A stretch of 7,111 bases of DNA, taken from contig DAOVQH010000124.1 of the NCBI GenBank assembly GCA_030628755.1, positions 1-7,111 on the forward strand, read 5' to 3'. The DNA is from Candidatus Cloacimonadota bacterium (lineage in GTDB: Bacteria > Cloacimonadota > Cloacimonadia > Cloacimonadales > TCS61). The position numbers and the translations under genes were made by a program. The notes beneath the pieces were generated by a model. The model saw nothing but the letters and a program-made list of their open reading frames with translations, ran no database searches and was not told the DNA's origin. Below, in pieces: positions 1 to 5,917 of this stretch; positions within the stretch are counted from its first letter, which is position 1, and every line of letters begins with the position of its first letter.

Positions 1-151
1 CTAAATATTCTCCATCTGGACTAAAGCAAACACTTAGTACCCCACCTGAATGTCCTTTTAAAGTTTGTTGTTCTGTAAATCCTAAATCCTGAGAAAATAA
101 AATTAAATTTATAATAAAGAAAAGTAAGATGAAAAATATTTTTTTTAACAT
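1..151 (-). CDS. Secreted WD40-repeat protein, N-terminal fragment
   Basis: This is the 5' end of a gene reading off the left edge of the window; 50 complete codons are visible. Translation begins MLKKIFFILLFF, with two lysines followed by a hydrophobic stretch to about residue 19 and then SQD, a typical Sec signal peptide with likely cleavage near residues 20-21. From about residue 31 the mature part reads TLKGHSGGVLSVCFSPDGEY, the classic start of a WD40 blade (GH, then V-x-S-V-x-FSPDG). WD40 repeats form beta-propellers that act as protein-binding scaffolds, so an exported propeller is likely; partner and role are unknown. The ATG at 149-151 is supported by AAGGAG (158-163 on the complement) six bases upstream. 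A TTGACA-like hexamer lies further upstream (complement of 211-216), but I see no good -10 at the right spacing. The number of repeats and any other domains lie outside the window. Confidence 0.85.
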   Translation of the reverse strand, partial: MLKKIFFILLFFIINLILFSQDLGFTEQQTLKGHSGGVLSVCFSPDGEYL

Positions 152-238
152 AATATACTCCTTATGTTTTGGAAAAATCTATTTCATGAAAAGTTTTAAT
201 CTCTATTTTATGTCAAATGAAAAATTCTTAATATAGTA

Positions 239-279
239 AAAGCAGTCCCGAACTGGAGAGGTCTTTCCATATCAACTTG
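239..279 (+). repeat. 41-bp direct repeat, copy 1
   Basis: This stretch (contains GCAGTCCCGAACTGGAGAGG) matches 547-587 at 40 of 41 positions; the single difference is C263 versus T571. The copies are in the same orientation with starts 308 bp apart. The 3' end of copy 1 overlaps the left arm of the inverted repeat at 274-346. The nature of the repeat is unknown. Confidence 0.9.
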
Positions 280-346
280 AGTTATCCAGCACCTATTTGC
301 TGGATTAACAATAAGATTTCCAAATAGGTGCGGGATGACTTAAGTT
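274..346. repeat. Long imperfect inverted repeat
   Basis: Arms 274-299 and 321-346 pair over 26 positions with about three mismatches. The innermost 11 bp (GCACCTATTTG at 289-299 and its complement at 321-331) are perfect, and the loop is 21 bases. No T-run follows on either strand and no gene ends here, so it looks like a dispersed palindromic repeat rather than a terminator. Confidence 0.75.
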
Positions 347-390
347 CATTGAAATGTTTTTCTTATTTTTAGATTCCCACTTCCACACTC

Positions 391-420
391 CTTCCTATCC
401 GGCAACTGTCGGATGGGAAG
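391..420. repeat. Hairpin with 16-bp palindromic module, copy 1
   Basis: CTTCCTATCCGGCA (391-404) pairs with 407-420 in a continuous 14-bp stem that includes two G-T pairs and leaves only AC between the arms. The inner 16 bases (398-413) are one copy of a module seen four times in the window; its reverse complement, TCCGACAGTTGCCGGA, matches the other copies closely. The outer CTTCC/GGAAG arms appear to belong to a host repeat into which the module sits. Confidence 0.75.
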
Positions 421-438
421 TTTATAACTTCTTAAGCT

Positions 439-458
439 TCCGTCAATTGCCGGACAGG
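439..458 (+). repeat. 16-bp palindromic module, copy 2, with CAGG tail
   Basis: TCCGTCAATTGCCGGA (439-454) is the second copy of the module, followed directly by CAGG. AAGC (434-437) and GCTT (462-465) form a short outer pair around it. It lies 25 bp after copy 1, in inverted orientation relative to it by the consensus. Confidence 0.75.
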
Positions 459-491
459 TCTGCTTCAATATTTTAGAATCCTTTCAAAAAA

Positions 492-539
492 TGAAACAGA
501 GTTTCAAAGCAATTGTGTTCCGAAATGCAATTTCGGAAC
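492..539. repeat. Two adjacent compact hairpins
   Basis: TGAAAC/GTTTCA (492-497 and 501-506, loop AGA) is followed by GTTCCGAAAT/ATTTCGGAAC (517-526 and 530-539, loop GCA), a perfect 10-bp stem. The second hairpin runs through a short purine-rich linker into copy 2 of the 41-bp direct repeat, so the two may form one repeat unit. Confidence 0.7.
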
Positions 540-546
540 GAGAGGG

Positions 547-587
547 AAAGCAGTCCCGAACTGGAGAGGTTTTTCCATATCAACTTG
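547..587 (+). repeat. 41-bp direct repeat, copy 2
   Basis: This is the second copy of the repeat at 239-279, with one mismatch. Here it is followed by TTCAACTT rather than by the long inverted repeat, so the similarity stops at 587. Confidence 0.9.
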
Positions 588-772
588 TTCAACTTAACTC
601 AAGACCTTCCAGGCTTAAATCAAGTCTCGAACCAATATACAGTGACCAGTTACCAATGAACTACTTTGCTACAATACTCACCAGCTTTTTGGGCGAAGGT
701 TTAGCTAATTTTACGAAGGTTTAGAAAACCCAGAATTGTATGCAAATCATAAATCATATTTCTAATCTACAT

Positions 773-801
773 TTATTGCTTGACGTATTTGAATGCATAA
801 A
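773..801 (+). promoter_or_regulatory. Weak candidate promoter for the ATPase gene
   Basis: TTATTG (773-778), a 17-base spacer and CATAAA (796-801) give a loose sigma70-like arrangement, with a leader of about 20 bases to the ATG at 825. A second -35-like hexamer, TTGACG (780-785), has no matching -10. The match is weak, and AT-rich DNA gives such matches by chance. Confidence 0.2.
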
Positions 802-824
802 TTTTGTTAACACGTGAGGTGAAT

Positions 825-1988
825 ATGTTAATTGAAAGAGATTTAGCAAATTCGATAAATAAATCTGCAAAAGGATTCCCAGTCATAACCATTACTGGTC
901 CACGTCAATCTGGAAAAACAACTTTTGCAAAAATGACATTCCCTGATTATAAGTATGTCACGATGGAAGATCCTGATGTGCGGGAATATGCCATTTCTGA
1001 TCCTAGAGATTTCATACACAGATATTCCAACAAAGTAATAATTGATGAATTCCAGAGAGTGCCACAATTAACTTCATACTTGCAGGGACATATAGATGAG
1101 GTCAATAAACCCGGAATGTATATACTTACCGGAAGTAATCAATTTGAACACCTTCATTCAGTATCACAAACATTAGCCGGTCGTACAGCAGTTTTGAAGT
1201 TACTCCCATTCAGTTATAAGGAACTTTATTCTGGAAAAAATATTGATACAGACATTTATGATATAATGATAAAAGGCTGGTACCCACGTATATTTGACCA
1301 AGAACTTCAGTATAGTACTTTTTATAATTCATACTTTGATACTTATGTTCAAAGAGATGTCAGATCAATCGTAAATGTTCATAATTTGAATGATTTCCAA
1401 AGATTTGTGAGATTATGCGCCGGACGCACAGGACAGATTGTTAACTTAAGTAATATTGCAAACGAAGTAGGCGTAACCTATAATACAATTAAAGGTTGGA
1501 TCTCAGTATTACAGGCAAGTTATATAATTGAACTCTTGTATCCGTACCATCGTAATTACAATAAACGCATCATTAAAAGTCCGAAGCTCTATTTCTTAGA
1601 TACAGGTTTAGCTTGCAGTTTGATCGGTATAAGTAAGCCTGATCATCTAGAGACCCACCCCCTGCGTGGTGAAATTTTTGAAACGTATGTGTTTTCTGAA
1701 TTGTTAAAGAATCAGTATAATAAGGCTTTAAGAAGTAATTTATTCTTTTTCAGGGACAGCAATAATAACGAAATTGATTTTCTTGCAGAAAGTGGAAAGG
1801 GACTGGTTCCAATGGAAGTGAAATTAAACTCAACACCCAGAAAGATGCACTTCAAGAATATTGAATATTTCAATAAACTATCTGATCAAGTTATTCAAAA
1901 TTATCTTATATACTCAGGTATCAATAATGATCATCGTTATAATTGTGAAATCATTGGTTATCCAAATATAGGAGACGTGGAGATTTGA
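825..1988 (+). CDS. AAA_14/DUF4143 family ATPase
   Basis: A 387-residue protein of the widespread AAA_14 plus DUF4143 architecture. Residues 25-33 (GPRQSGKTT) are the Walker A loop, VIIDEFQRVP (71-80, with D74-E75) is Walker B, and LTGSNQF (101-107) is the sensor-like strand typical of the family. Around residues 207-240 (LSNIANEVGVTYNTIKGW) lies a winged-helix-like segment. The C-terminal part carries E283, EID at 316-318 and EVK at 331-333, the acidic/lysine pattern of a PD-(D/E)xK fold seen in DUF4143. The family's cellular role is not established; roles in DNA metabolism or mobile-element biology have been suggested. The start is ATG 825 because GAGG (816-819) lies five bases upstream; an in-frame TTG at 804 would add seven residues but lacks that support. 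Length fits the family and the frame is intact. It stands alone, convergent with leuS. Confidence 0.88.
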   Translation: MLIERDLANSINKSAKGFPVITITGPRQSGKTTFAKMTFPDYKYVTMEDPDVREYAISDPRDFIHRYSNKVIIDEFQRVPQLTSYLQGHIDEVNKPGMYILTGSNQFEHLHSVSQTLAGRTAVLKLLPFSYKELYSGKNIDTDIYDIMIKGWYPRIFDQELQYSTFYNSYFDTYVQRDVRSIVNVHNLNDFQRFVRLCAGRTGQIVNLSNIANEVGVTYNTIKGWISVLQASYIIELLYPYHRNYNKRIIKSPKLYFLDTGLACSLIGISKPDHLETHPLRGEIFETYVFSELLKNQYNKALRSNLFFFRDSNNNEIDFLAESGKGLVPMEVKLNSTPRKMHFKNIEYFNKLSDQVIQNYLIYSGINNDHRYNCEIIGYPNIGDVEI

Positions 1989-2015
1989 ATATCTTCCAAC
2001 CTTACGGATGGCTGA

Positions 2016-2091
2016 AAACCTCCGCAATGGTTGGATTCAATCGTCATTCATTTTCTACCATTCGCAAGGTTTTCAACCATTGCGAAGGTTT
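2016..2091. repeat. Inverted repeat of the CATTGCGAAGGTTT family
   Basis: Arms 2016-2033 and 2074-2091 are complementary at 17 of 18 positions around a 40-base centre. The centre contains a further variant, CATTCGCAAGGTTTTCA (2059-2075), which recurs exactly at 5901-5917. AACCATTGCGAAGGTTTA (2075-2092) recurs with one change at 5841-5858. It is therefore a dispersed repeat family, arranged here as overlapping direct and inverted copies. Confidence 0.75.
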
Positions 2092-2102
2092 ATTAATTTT
2101 TT
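2061..2102 (+). terminator. Plausible terminator of the ATPase gene
   Basis: TTCGCAAGGTT (2061-2071) pairs with 2075-2086 in an 11-bp stem with one bulged A and a three-base loop. It is followed by GGTTTATTAATTTTTT, which ends in a T-run, the layout of an intrinsic terminator on the plus strand 73 bases after the ATPase stop. The stem is part of a dispersed repeat, so the terminator role may be secondary. Confidence 0.4.
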
Positions 2103-2178
2103 GCGTTCTCGACTCGAACTCGAAAACTTGCTACGAGTCAAGTCCGCAATGTGCTAATTGTTAATTTCCAATTTTTTT

Positions 2179-2271
2179 TCTCTGTGCTCTCCGTGTGCTC
2201 TGCCTGCCCGGCGTAGCCTCCACCCTCCGTAGCTGTGCTACTGCGGAGGACGGGTTGGCGAAGACTGGTGG
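2179..2271 (-). repeat. Long palindromic repeat, copy A
   Basis: Read on the minus strand from 2271, this repeat begins CCACCAGTCTTCGC and ends in a CACGGAGAGCACAGAG-like tail. It matches 5464-5562 closely: one mismatch in the first 32 bases, then 32 identical bases after the centre (through CTACGCCGGGCAGGCAGAG), then a variable tail. The centre forms a hairpin, CCTCC (GCA) GTAGC ACA GCTAC GGAGG, whose apex differs from that of copy B. It starts four bases past the leuS stop and may form the 3' end of the leuS mRNA, though no T-run follows the hairpin. Confidence 0.88.
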
Positions 2272-2275
2272 CAAA

Positions 2276-4837
2276 TTACTTCGCAACTATACTCACCAAT
2301 TTCTTCGGAACCACGATGATCTTTTTGATCTCTTTTCCTTGAAGATGTTTTTTCACGTTTTCGATTTCCAAAGCCAGTTTCTTAATATCTTCTTCCGGCG
2401 TATCTACCGGAACTTCCATTTTGCCGCGCACTTTACCCATTATCTGCACTACATAAGTAACTTCATCTTTTTTCAGGAATTCTTTATTAAACTCCGGAAT
2501 TCCAGCTTCGTGAACCAATATCTCATTTCCCAGCATCGACCACAGTTCTTCCGAAATATGCGGAGCAAAGAAGTATAGCAATCTGGGAATAACAGCGCAG
2601 GATTCTGAAAAAATAACTTTTTCAGCATCGGTCAATTTTCCCAATTCTGTGATGCCGTAAATATTATTCAAATGTTCCATAATGGCAGCGATAGCTGTAT
2701 TGAACTGCATTCTATCCTCAATATCATTCAAAACTTTTTTAATTGTGAAATGTGTACTGTAACGCAGTTCCTTAATTTCATTAGAAATTCTTCGTGTCCC
2801 TTCGTGTCCCTTCGTGGCTAAATCATTTTCTTTTTGTGCCAATTCATGTGAATTCGTGGCTGCCTTATTTTCTTGTTCCTTTTTGTGCATCTTTGTGGCT
2901 ATTTTTATCAATTCCAGGTTTTCTTCAAACAATCTCCACACACGATTCAGGAAGCGAAAAGCACCTTTCACACCTTCATCACTCCATTCAACATCTTTCT
3001 CCGGGGGAGAAGCAAAAAGCATAAAAACCCTCAAAGTGTCAGATCCATAACGGTCTATGATATATTGAGGATCAACAGTATTCCCTTTTGACTTGCTCAT
3101 TTTAGCACCATCTTTAGTTACCATTCCCTGAGTAAGCAATCGAGCAAAAGGTTCATCTGAACTAACCAATCCAATATCTCTCATAAATTTATGGAAAAAA
3201 CGTGCATACATCAGGTGCATCACAGCATGCTCGATGCCACCAATATATTGATCTACGGGAAGCCAGTAATCAGCTTTATCCTTTGCAAATGGTTCTCTAT
3301 CATTTTTTGTATCTGTATAACGAGCATAATACCAGGAGCTGTCTACAAAAGTATCCATCGTATCTGTTTCACGTTTAGCAGGACCTCCACACTGAGGACA
3401 GGTTGTATTTACCCATTCTTCTACAGAAAGCAAAGGATTCTGAGTAGTTTTTCCCAGTTTAACATTTATGGGAAGTATAACTGGCAGGTCTTTATCAGGT
3501 ACTAGAACAGTTCCGCATTTATCACAGTAAATTACTGGAATCGGAGTTCCCCAGTATCTTTGACGTGAAATACCCCAGTCTCTCAACCTATAGGTAATGG
3601 CATATTCGCCCATATTATTCTCTGCCATCCAGTCTGTAATAGCCTGCATTGAAGCTGTACTTTCCATTCCATCGAATTGAGCGGAATTAACCAGAATTCC
3701 GAGTTCGATATATGCTTCTGTCATTTCTTTTAGAATCAGGTCTTTTTCTGGAGTTTGAATTACAATTGTTATAGGAATATTATACTTCTTTGCGAATTCA
3801 AAATCCCTCTGGTCATGGGCAGGAACAGCCATCACAGCACCAGTTCCATATTCCATCAGAACATAATTCGTTATCCATATTTGAACCTTTTTACCATTAA
3901 CAGGATTAATGGCATATCTTTTGGAAAAAATTCCTTCTTTAGTTGTATCCTCAGCAGTTCTAAGAATTTTATCTTCATTCATCACCTTACTACAGAATTT
4001 AGAAATTTTAGAGTCATTTGGTTCATCTTTCAACCATTCTGTAACCAGAGGATGTTCAGGTGGAAGAGCCATAAACGTACAACCAAAGATCGTATCCGGA
4101 CGTGTTGTGAAAACAGTGATAATTTCGTCAGAATCTTCCAATTTGAAATGAATATTAGTCCCCTCACTTTTACCAATCCAGTTAGCCTGCATAGTTTTGA
4201 CGCGCTCTGGCCAATCGATAACTTTGGAGAAATCCAGCAGTTCTTCAGCATAATCTGTAATTTTAAAGAACCACTGCTTAAGTTCCTTCTGACGAACCGG
4301 ATTTTCGCACCGCCAGCATTTCCCATCTTCAACCTGTTCATTTGCCAGTACTGTCTGACAATTCTCACACCAGTTCACAAAAGAGAATTTCTTATAAGCT
4401 AATCCCTTTTCATACATTCTCTTAAAAAGCCATTGTCCCCAGACATAATAATCAGGATGACATGTACTGACTTCGCGTTCCCAATCGATTCCAAAACCTA
4501 TACTTTGAAATTGTTTCGCCATTATTTCTATACTTTCATCTGTAGTAATTCTGGGGTGAGAATGATTTTGAATTGCAAAATTCTCTGCAGGTAATCCGAA
4601 CGAATCATATCCCATTGGCTGCATTACATTATAGCCCTGCATCAGTTTAAAACGCGCAATAACATCTGCAATGGAATAATTGGAAATATGCCCCATGTGC
4701 AAAGCACCTGAAGGATATGGAAACATGGAAAGTACGTAATATTTAGGCTTTTCCGAACCATCGATCGCATTAAAAACTTTTTGCTCTTTCCAGATTTCTT
4801 GCCTTTTTTTCTCTATTTTTTCAAATGGATATTCCAT
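2276..4837 (-). CDS. leuS: Leucyl-tRNA synthetase
   Basis: An 853-residue cytoplasmic class Ia aminoacyl-tRNA synthetase that charges tRNA-Leu with leucine using ATP. The HIGH signature is HMGH (47-50) and the KMSKS loop is KMSKS (579-583). A zinc-knuckle cysteine set is at 157/160 and 174/177, and a second at 438/441 and 480/483. The CP1 editing domain shows the threonine-rich TTRPDTIFG near 244-252 and YGTGAVMAVPAHDQRDFEF, which hydrolyse mischarged tRNA. The tryptophan-rich DSSWYYARY and the C-terminal domain (VQIMGKVRGK) are present, so the enzyme is complete and within the usual bacterial length. The ATG at 4835-4837 has AGGAGA (complement of 4843-4848) five bases upstream. Oddity: residues about 646-683 (IATKMHKKEQENK, AATNSHELAQKEND, LATKGHEGTRR) are encoded by in-frame tandem short repeats between the KMSKS loop and the anticodon-binding helices. 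No frame break is seen. Confidence 0.97.
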   Translation of the reverse strand: MEYPFEKIEKKRQEIWKEQKVFNAIDGSEKPKYYVLSMFPYPSGALHMGHISNYSIADVIARFKLMQGYNVMQPMGYDSFGLPAENFAIQNHSHPRITTDESIEIMAKQFQSIGFGIDWEREVSTCHPDYYVWGQWLFKRMYEKGLAYKKFSFVNWCENCQTVLANEQVEDGKCWRCENPVRQKELKQWFFKITDYAEELLDFSKVIDWPERVKTMQANWIGKSEGTNIHFKLEDSDEIITVFTTRPDTIFGCTFMALPPEHPLVTEWLKDEPNDSKISKFCSKVMNEDKILRTAEDTTKEGIFSKRYAINPVNGKKVQIWITNYVLMEYGTGAVMAVPAHDQRDFEFAKKYNIPITIVIQTPEKDLILKEMTEAYIELGILVNSAQFDGMESTASMQAITDWMAENNMGEYAITYRLRDWGISRQRYWGTPIPVIYCDKCGTVLVPDKDLPVILPINVKLGKTTQNPLLSVEEWVNTTCPQCGGPAKRETDTMDTFVDSSWYYARYTDTKNDREPFAKDKADYWLPVDQYIGGIEHAVMHLMYARFFHKFMRDIGLVSSDEPFARLLTQGMVTKDGAKMSKSKGNTVDPQYIIDRYGSDTLRVFMLFASPPEKDVEWSDEGVKGAFRFLNRVWRLFEENLELIKIATKMHKKEQENKAATNSHELAQKENDLATKGHEGTRRISNEIKELRYSTHFTIKKVLNDIEDRMQFNTAIAAIMEHLNNIYGITELGKLTDAEKVIFSESCAVIPRLLYFFAPHISEELWSMLGNEILVHEAGIPEFNKEFLKKDEVTYVVQIMGKVRGKMEVPVDTPEEDIKKLALEIENVKKHLQGKEIKKIIVVPKKLVSIVAK
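2791..2901 (-). repeat. Tandem short repeats inside leuS
   Basis: On the plus strand TTCGTGTCCC occurs twice (2791-2810), then TTCGTGGCT at 2811-2819, TTCGTGGCT at 2853-2861 and TTTGTGGCT at 2892-2900. The last three start 42 and 39 bp apart, both multiples of three, so the unit is translated as a degenerate peptide repeat of the form (I/A/L)AT(K/N)xH. The block is low-complexity, rich in K, E, N and Q, and reads like a hydrophilic loop added to an otherwise conserved enzyme. Confidence 0.85.
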
Positions 4838-4903
4838 TTTTATCTCCTGGATAGTTTTTCTTTAAATAAATTTTGAATAATATTTGGTTGAATATGCAGT
4901 ATT

Positions 4904-4918
4904 TCCCCTAAAAGGGGA
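4904..4918. repeat. CCCCT/AGGGG palindrome upstream of leuS
   Basis: TCCCCT (4904-4909) and AGGGGA (4913-4918) pair across three A's, followed by AAAAGGAGATGACCTGG. The layout resembles the CCCCCTT/AAGGGGG palindrome followed by GATGAAGTGG inside alr (6598-6624), so both may belong to one loose repeat family. It lies about 70 bases upstream of the leuS start, where a promoter or leader would be expected. Confidence 0.5.
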
Positions 4919-5080
4919 GTAAAAGGAGATGACCTGGAAAAACAATATGTGATTGTTTTATGTTAATTTTGCTATAAGAGATATTTTTCTTCATCATCTT
5001 CAATTCCTTTCATTTAAAGTCGGATGCCAGTTTTGAAATAAGAATAAATTGGTCAAATAGTTTTTTGAAGATAAAAAAAC

Positions 5081-5105
5081 TTGCCAAGTTTTTGAAACTT
5101 GGCAA
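5081..5105. repeat. CTTGCCAAG-type hairpin
   Basis: TTGCCAAGTTT (5081-5091) and its exact complement (5095-5105) form an 11-bp stem with loop TTG. It is 15 bases upstream of the Shine-Dalgarno of the small membrane gene, so it would fall in its leader if transcription starts upstream. It could be a dispersed palindrome or a leader hairpin; no T-run follows. Confidence 0.8.
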
Positions 5106-5130
5106 ATTTATATCAAATCAGGAGGTTATT

Positions 5131-5334
5131 ATGGGATTGATAGGTTATTTTAATAAACGCGTTAAACTCTTTACAATCTGGGATATCAAACTCTGTCAGC
5201 TTACAGCTATGATGGTTATGATTATACTGATAAAATTTATTCCACAGATCATTTCTTTAAACATCTGGTGGTATGTAATTCTATTAATTCTTGCAGCGAT
5301 CAGACCTATGCATGTAATGTTTTTTAAGAAATAA
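5131..5334 (+). CDS. Small two-helix membrane protein, function unknown
   Basis: A 67-residue protein that I do not recognise. The first 20 residues (MGLIGYFNKRVKLFTIWDIK) are basic and partly amphipathic. A hydrophobic segment at about 21-41 carries one lysine (K35) and ends near P38, and a second, at about 45-57 (IWWYVILLILAAI), follows a short SLN turn. The tail (RPMHVMFFKK) is basic, so both termini probably face the cytoplasm as a helical hairpin. ATG 5131 is chosen because AGGAGG (5120-5125) sits five bases upstream, an ideal spacing. An upstream in-frame TTG at 5065 would translate straight through the hairpin at 5081-5105 and is unlikely. The gene is divergent from leuS and alone, so context gives no role. 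The strong ribosome site and clean topology argue that it is a real gene. Confidence 0.72.
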   Translation: MGLIGYFNKRVKLFTIWDIKLCQLTAMMVMIILIKFIPQIISLNIWWYVILLILAAIRPMHVMFFKK

Positions 5335-5463
5335 GGGGAAATTAAAGAGAGGGTAGATACAAAAAAATTGGATTCACAGGTAATCATCACTAGAGGTGGA
5401 TTCAACCTGAAGATAGCGTGGAGTACTGGCTTTGTGGCAGGAAGCAGCTGTTAAAAAAATTAA

Positions 5464-5562
5464 CCACCAGTCTTCGCAAACCCGTCCTCCGCAGTCCGGC
5501 AGTTGCCGGACGGAGGGTGGAGGCTACGCCGGGCAGGCAGAGTACACGGAGCACACAGAGAG
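5464..5562 (+). repeat. Long palindromic repeat, copy B
   Basis: Inverted relative to copy A (2179-2271). Both share CCACCAGTCTTCGC at one end and CTACGCCGGGCAGGCAGAG after the hairpin. In copy B the apex is TCCGGCAGTTGCCGGA (5495-5510), the third copy of the 16-bp module, in place of TAGCACAGCTA in copy A. The rest of the stem (CCTCCGCAG before, CGGAGG after) is unchanged. Confidence 0.9.
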
Positions 5563-5660
5563 GAAAATTAACAACGAACTAAACTAACAAAACGGACAGA
5601 GATTTATGTTATTGTTGCTTTGATTCTTTTTAAAAGCTGGTAGTTAATATCTTTTTTATT

Positions 5661-5737
5661 CGCTGGTTCAGGTTTGAAACCTGAACTTTATATTTTAAAA
5701 TGAAACTATAGGTTCAATTTACAAAATTGAACCAGCG
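5661..5737. repeat. Composite palindrome with two inner hairpins
   Basis: Outer arms CGCTGGTTCA (5661-5670) and TGAACCAGCG (5728-5737) are exact complements. Inside are two perfect 10-bp hairpins that share bases with those arms: GTTCAGGTTT/AAACCTGAAC (5666-5675 and 5677-5686) and GGTTCAATTT/AAATTGAACC (5711-5720 and 5724-5733). The strand can therefore fold either as one long stem or as two side-by-side hairpins. Confidence 0.8.
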
Positions 5738-5764
5738 GGGAATTCGCAAGCAAAGCTAAAAGAA

Positions 5765-5780
5765 ACACGCTCAAGCGTGT
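5765..5780. repeat. Short ACACGCT/AGCGTGT hairpin
   Basis: ACACGCT (5765-5771) and AGCGTGT (5774-5780) pair perfectly around CA. The following AAACCTCC resembles the AAACCTCCGC at 2016-2025, so it may be a fragment of a repeat unit. No T-run follows. Confidence 0.55.
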
Positions 5781-5878
5781 AAACCTCCAGTCTACATATT
5801 ATTTCGACCTGGCAGGCAGAAAGACAACTCTTTCACTTTTAACCATTGCAAAGGTTTACATGAAAGAAATCCGATAAC

Positions 5879-5917
5879 CCATGGTATGCACCATGGCAGG
5901 CATTCGCAAGGTTTTCA
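5879..5917. repeat. CCATGG hairpin with CAGG tail, nested in a repeat
   Basis: CCATGGT (5879-5885) and ACCATGG (5890-5896) form a perfect stem with loop ATGC, followed by CAGG (5897-5900). Directly after comes CATTCGCAAGGTTTTCA (5901-5917), identical to 2059-2075, where that repeat is preceded by TAC without a hairpin. The hairpin plus CAGG thus looks like an insertion at the edge of an existing repeat. Confidence 0.65.

Larger units (their letters stand above)
152..824. other. Intergenic region of about 670 bp rich in repeats
   Basis: No convincing gene is seen between the divergent WD40 and ATPase genes. The region holds a 41-bp direct repeat pair (239-279 and 547-587), a long inverted repeat (274-346), two copies of a 16-bp palindromic module (398-413 and 439-454) and two compact hairpins (492-506 and 517-539). 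From about 590 to 690 I see nothing definite. At 694-725 the motif CGAAGGTTTAG occurs twice (about 695-705 and 715-725), resembling the CGAAGGTTT repeats at 2061-2091. The remaining stretch to 824 should hold the promoter of the ATPase gene. Confidence 0.7.
1989..2275. other. Repeat-filled gap between convergent genes
   Basis: These 287 bases separate the ATPase stop from the leuS stop. They hold an inverted repeat containing a plausible terminator (2016-2102), a small inverted repeat GACTCG/CGAGTC (2111-2116 and 2134-2139) in an AT-rich stretch, and the 93-bp repeat copy A (2179-2271), which ends four bases short of the leuS stop codon. No gene is seen. Confidence 0.75.

Noticed and set aside
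239..587. A CRISPR array
   Set aside because: There are only two direct copies, with a 267-bp gap filled by palindromes, no regular spacers and no cas gene in the window.
491..724. A 77-codon open frame on the plus strand
   Set aside because: It has no Shine-Dalgarno, runs through two hairpins and the 41-bp direct repeat, and its translation resembles no protein. It is repeat DNA without stops.
804..824. TTG 804 as the start of the ATPase gene
   Set aside because: GAGG at 816-819 is correctly spaced for ATG 825, and family members typically begin with a short M-x-x-R-D-L sequence, which matches MLIERDL.
2791..2901. Disruption of leuS by the repeat block, making a pseudogene
   Set aside because: The frame is kept through the block, and all catalytic, editing and zinc motifs as well as the C-terminal domain are intact.
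2195..4402. Several plus-strand open frames, and a second minus-strand frame at 4030-4368, within leuS
   Set aside because: They overlap a gene with full leucyl-tRNA synthetase motifs and show no protein-like composition or ribosome sites.
5065..5130. TTG 5065 as the start of the small membrane protein
   Set aside because: The extra 22 codons would translate the palindrome at 5081-5105, while AGGAGG is ideally placed for ATG 5131.
2179..5562. A composite transposon bounded by repeat copies A and B in inverted orientation
   Set aside because: No transposase or target duplication is seen, the copies are about 95 bp palindromic repeats, and the enclosed gene is the housekeeping leuS.
5661..5737. 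A tRNA or other cloverleaf-like RNA gene
   Set aside because: The paired arms do not fit tRNA arm lengths, and no T-loop or anticodon-loop signature is present.
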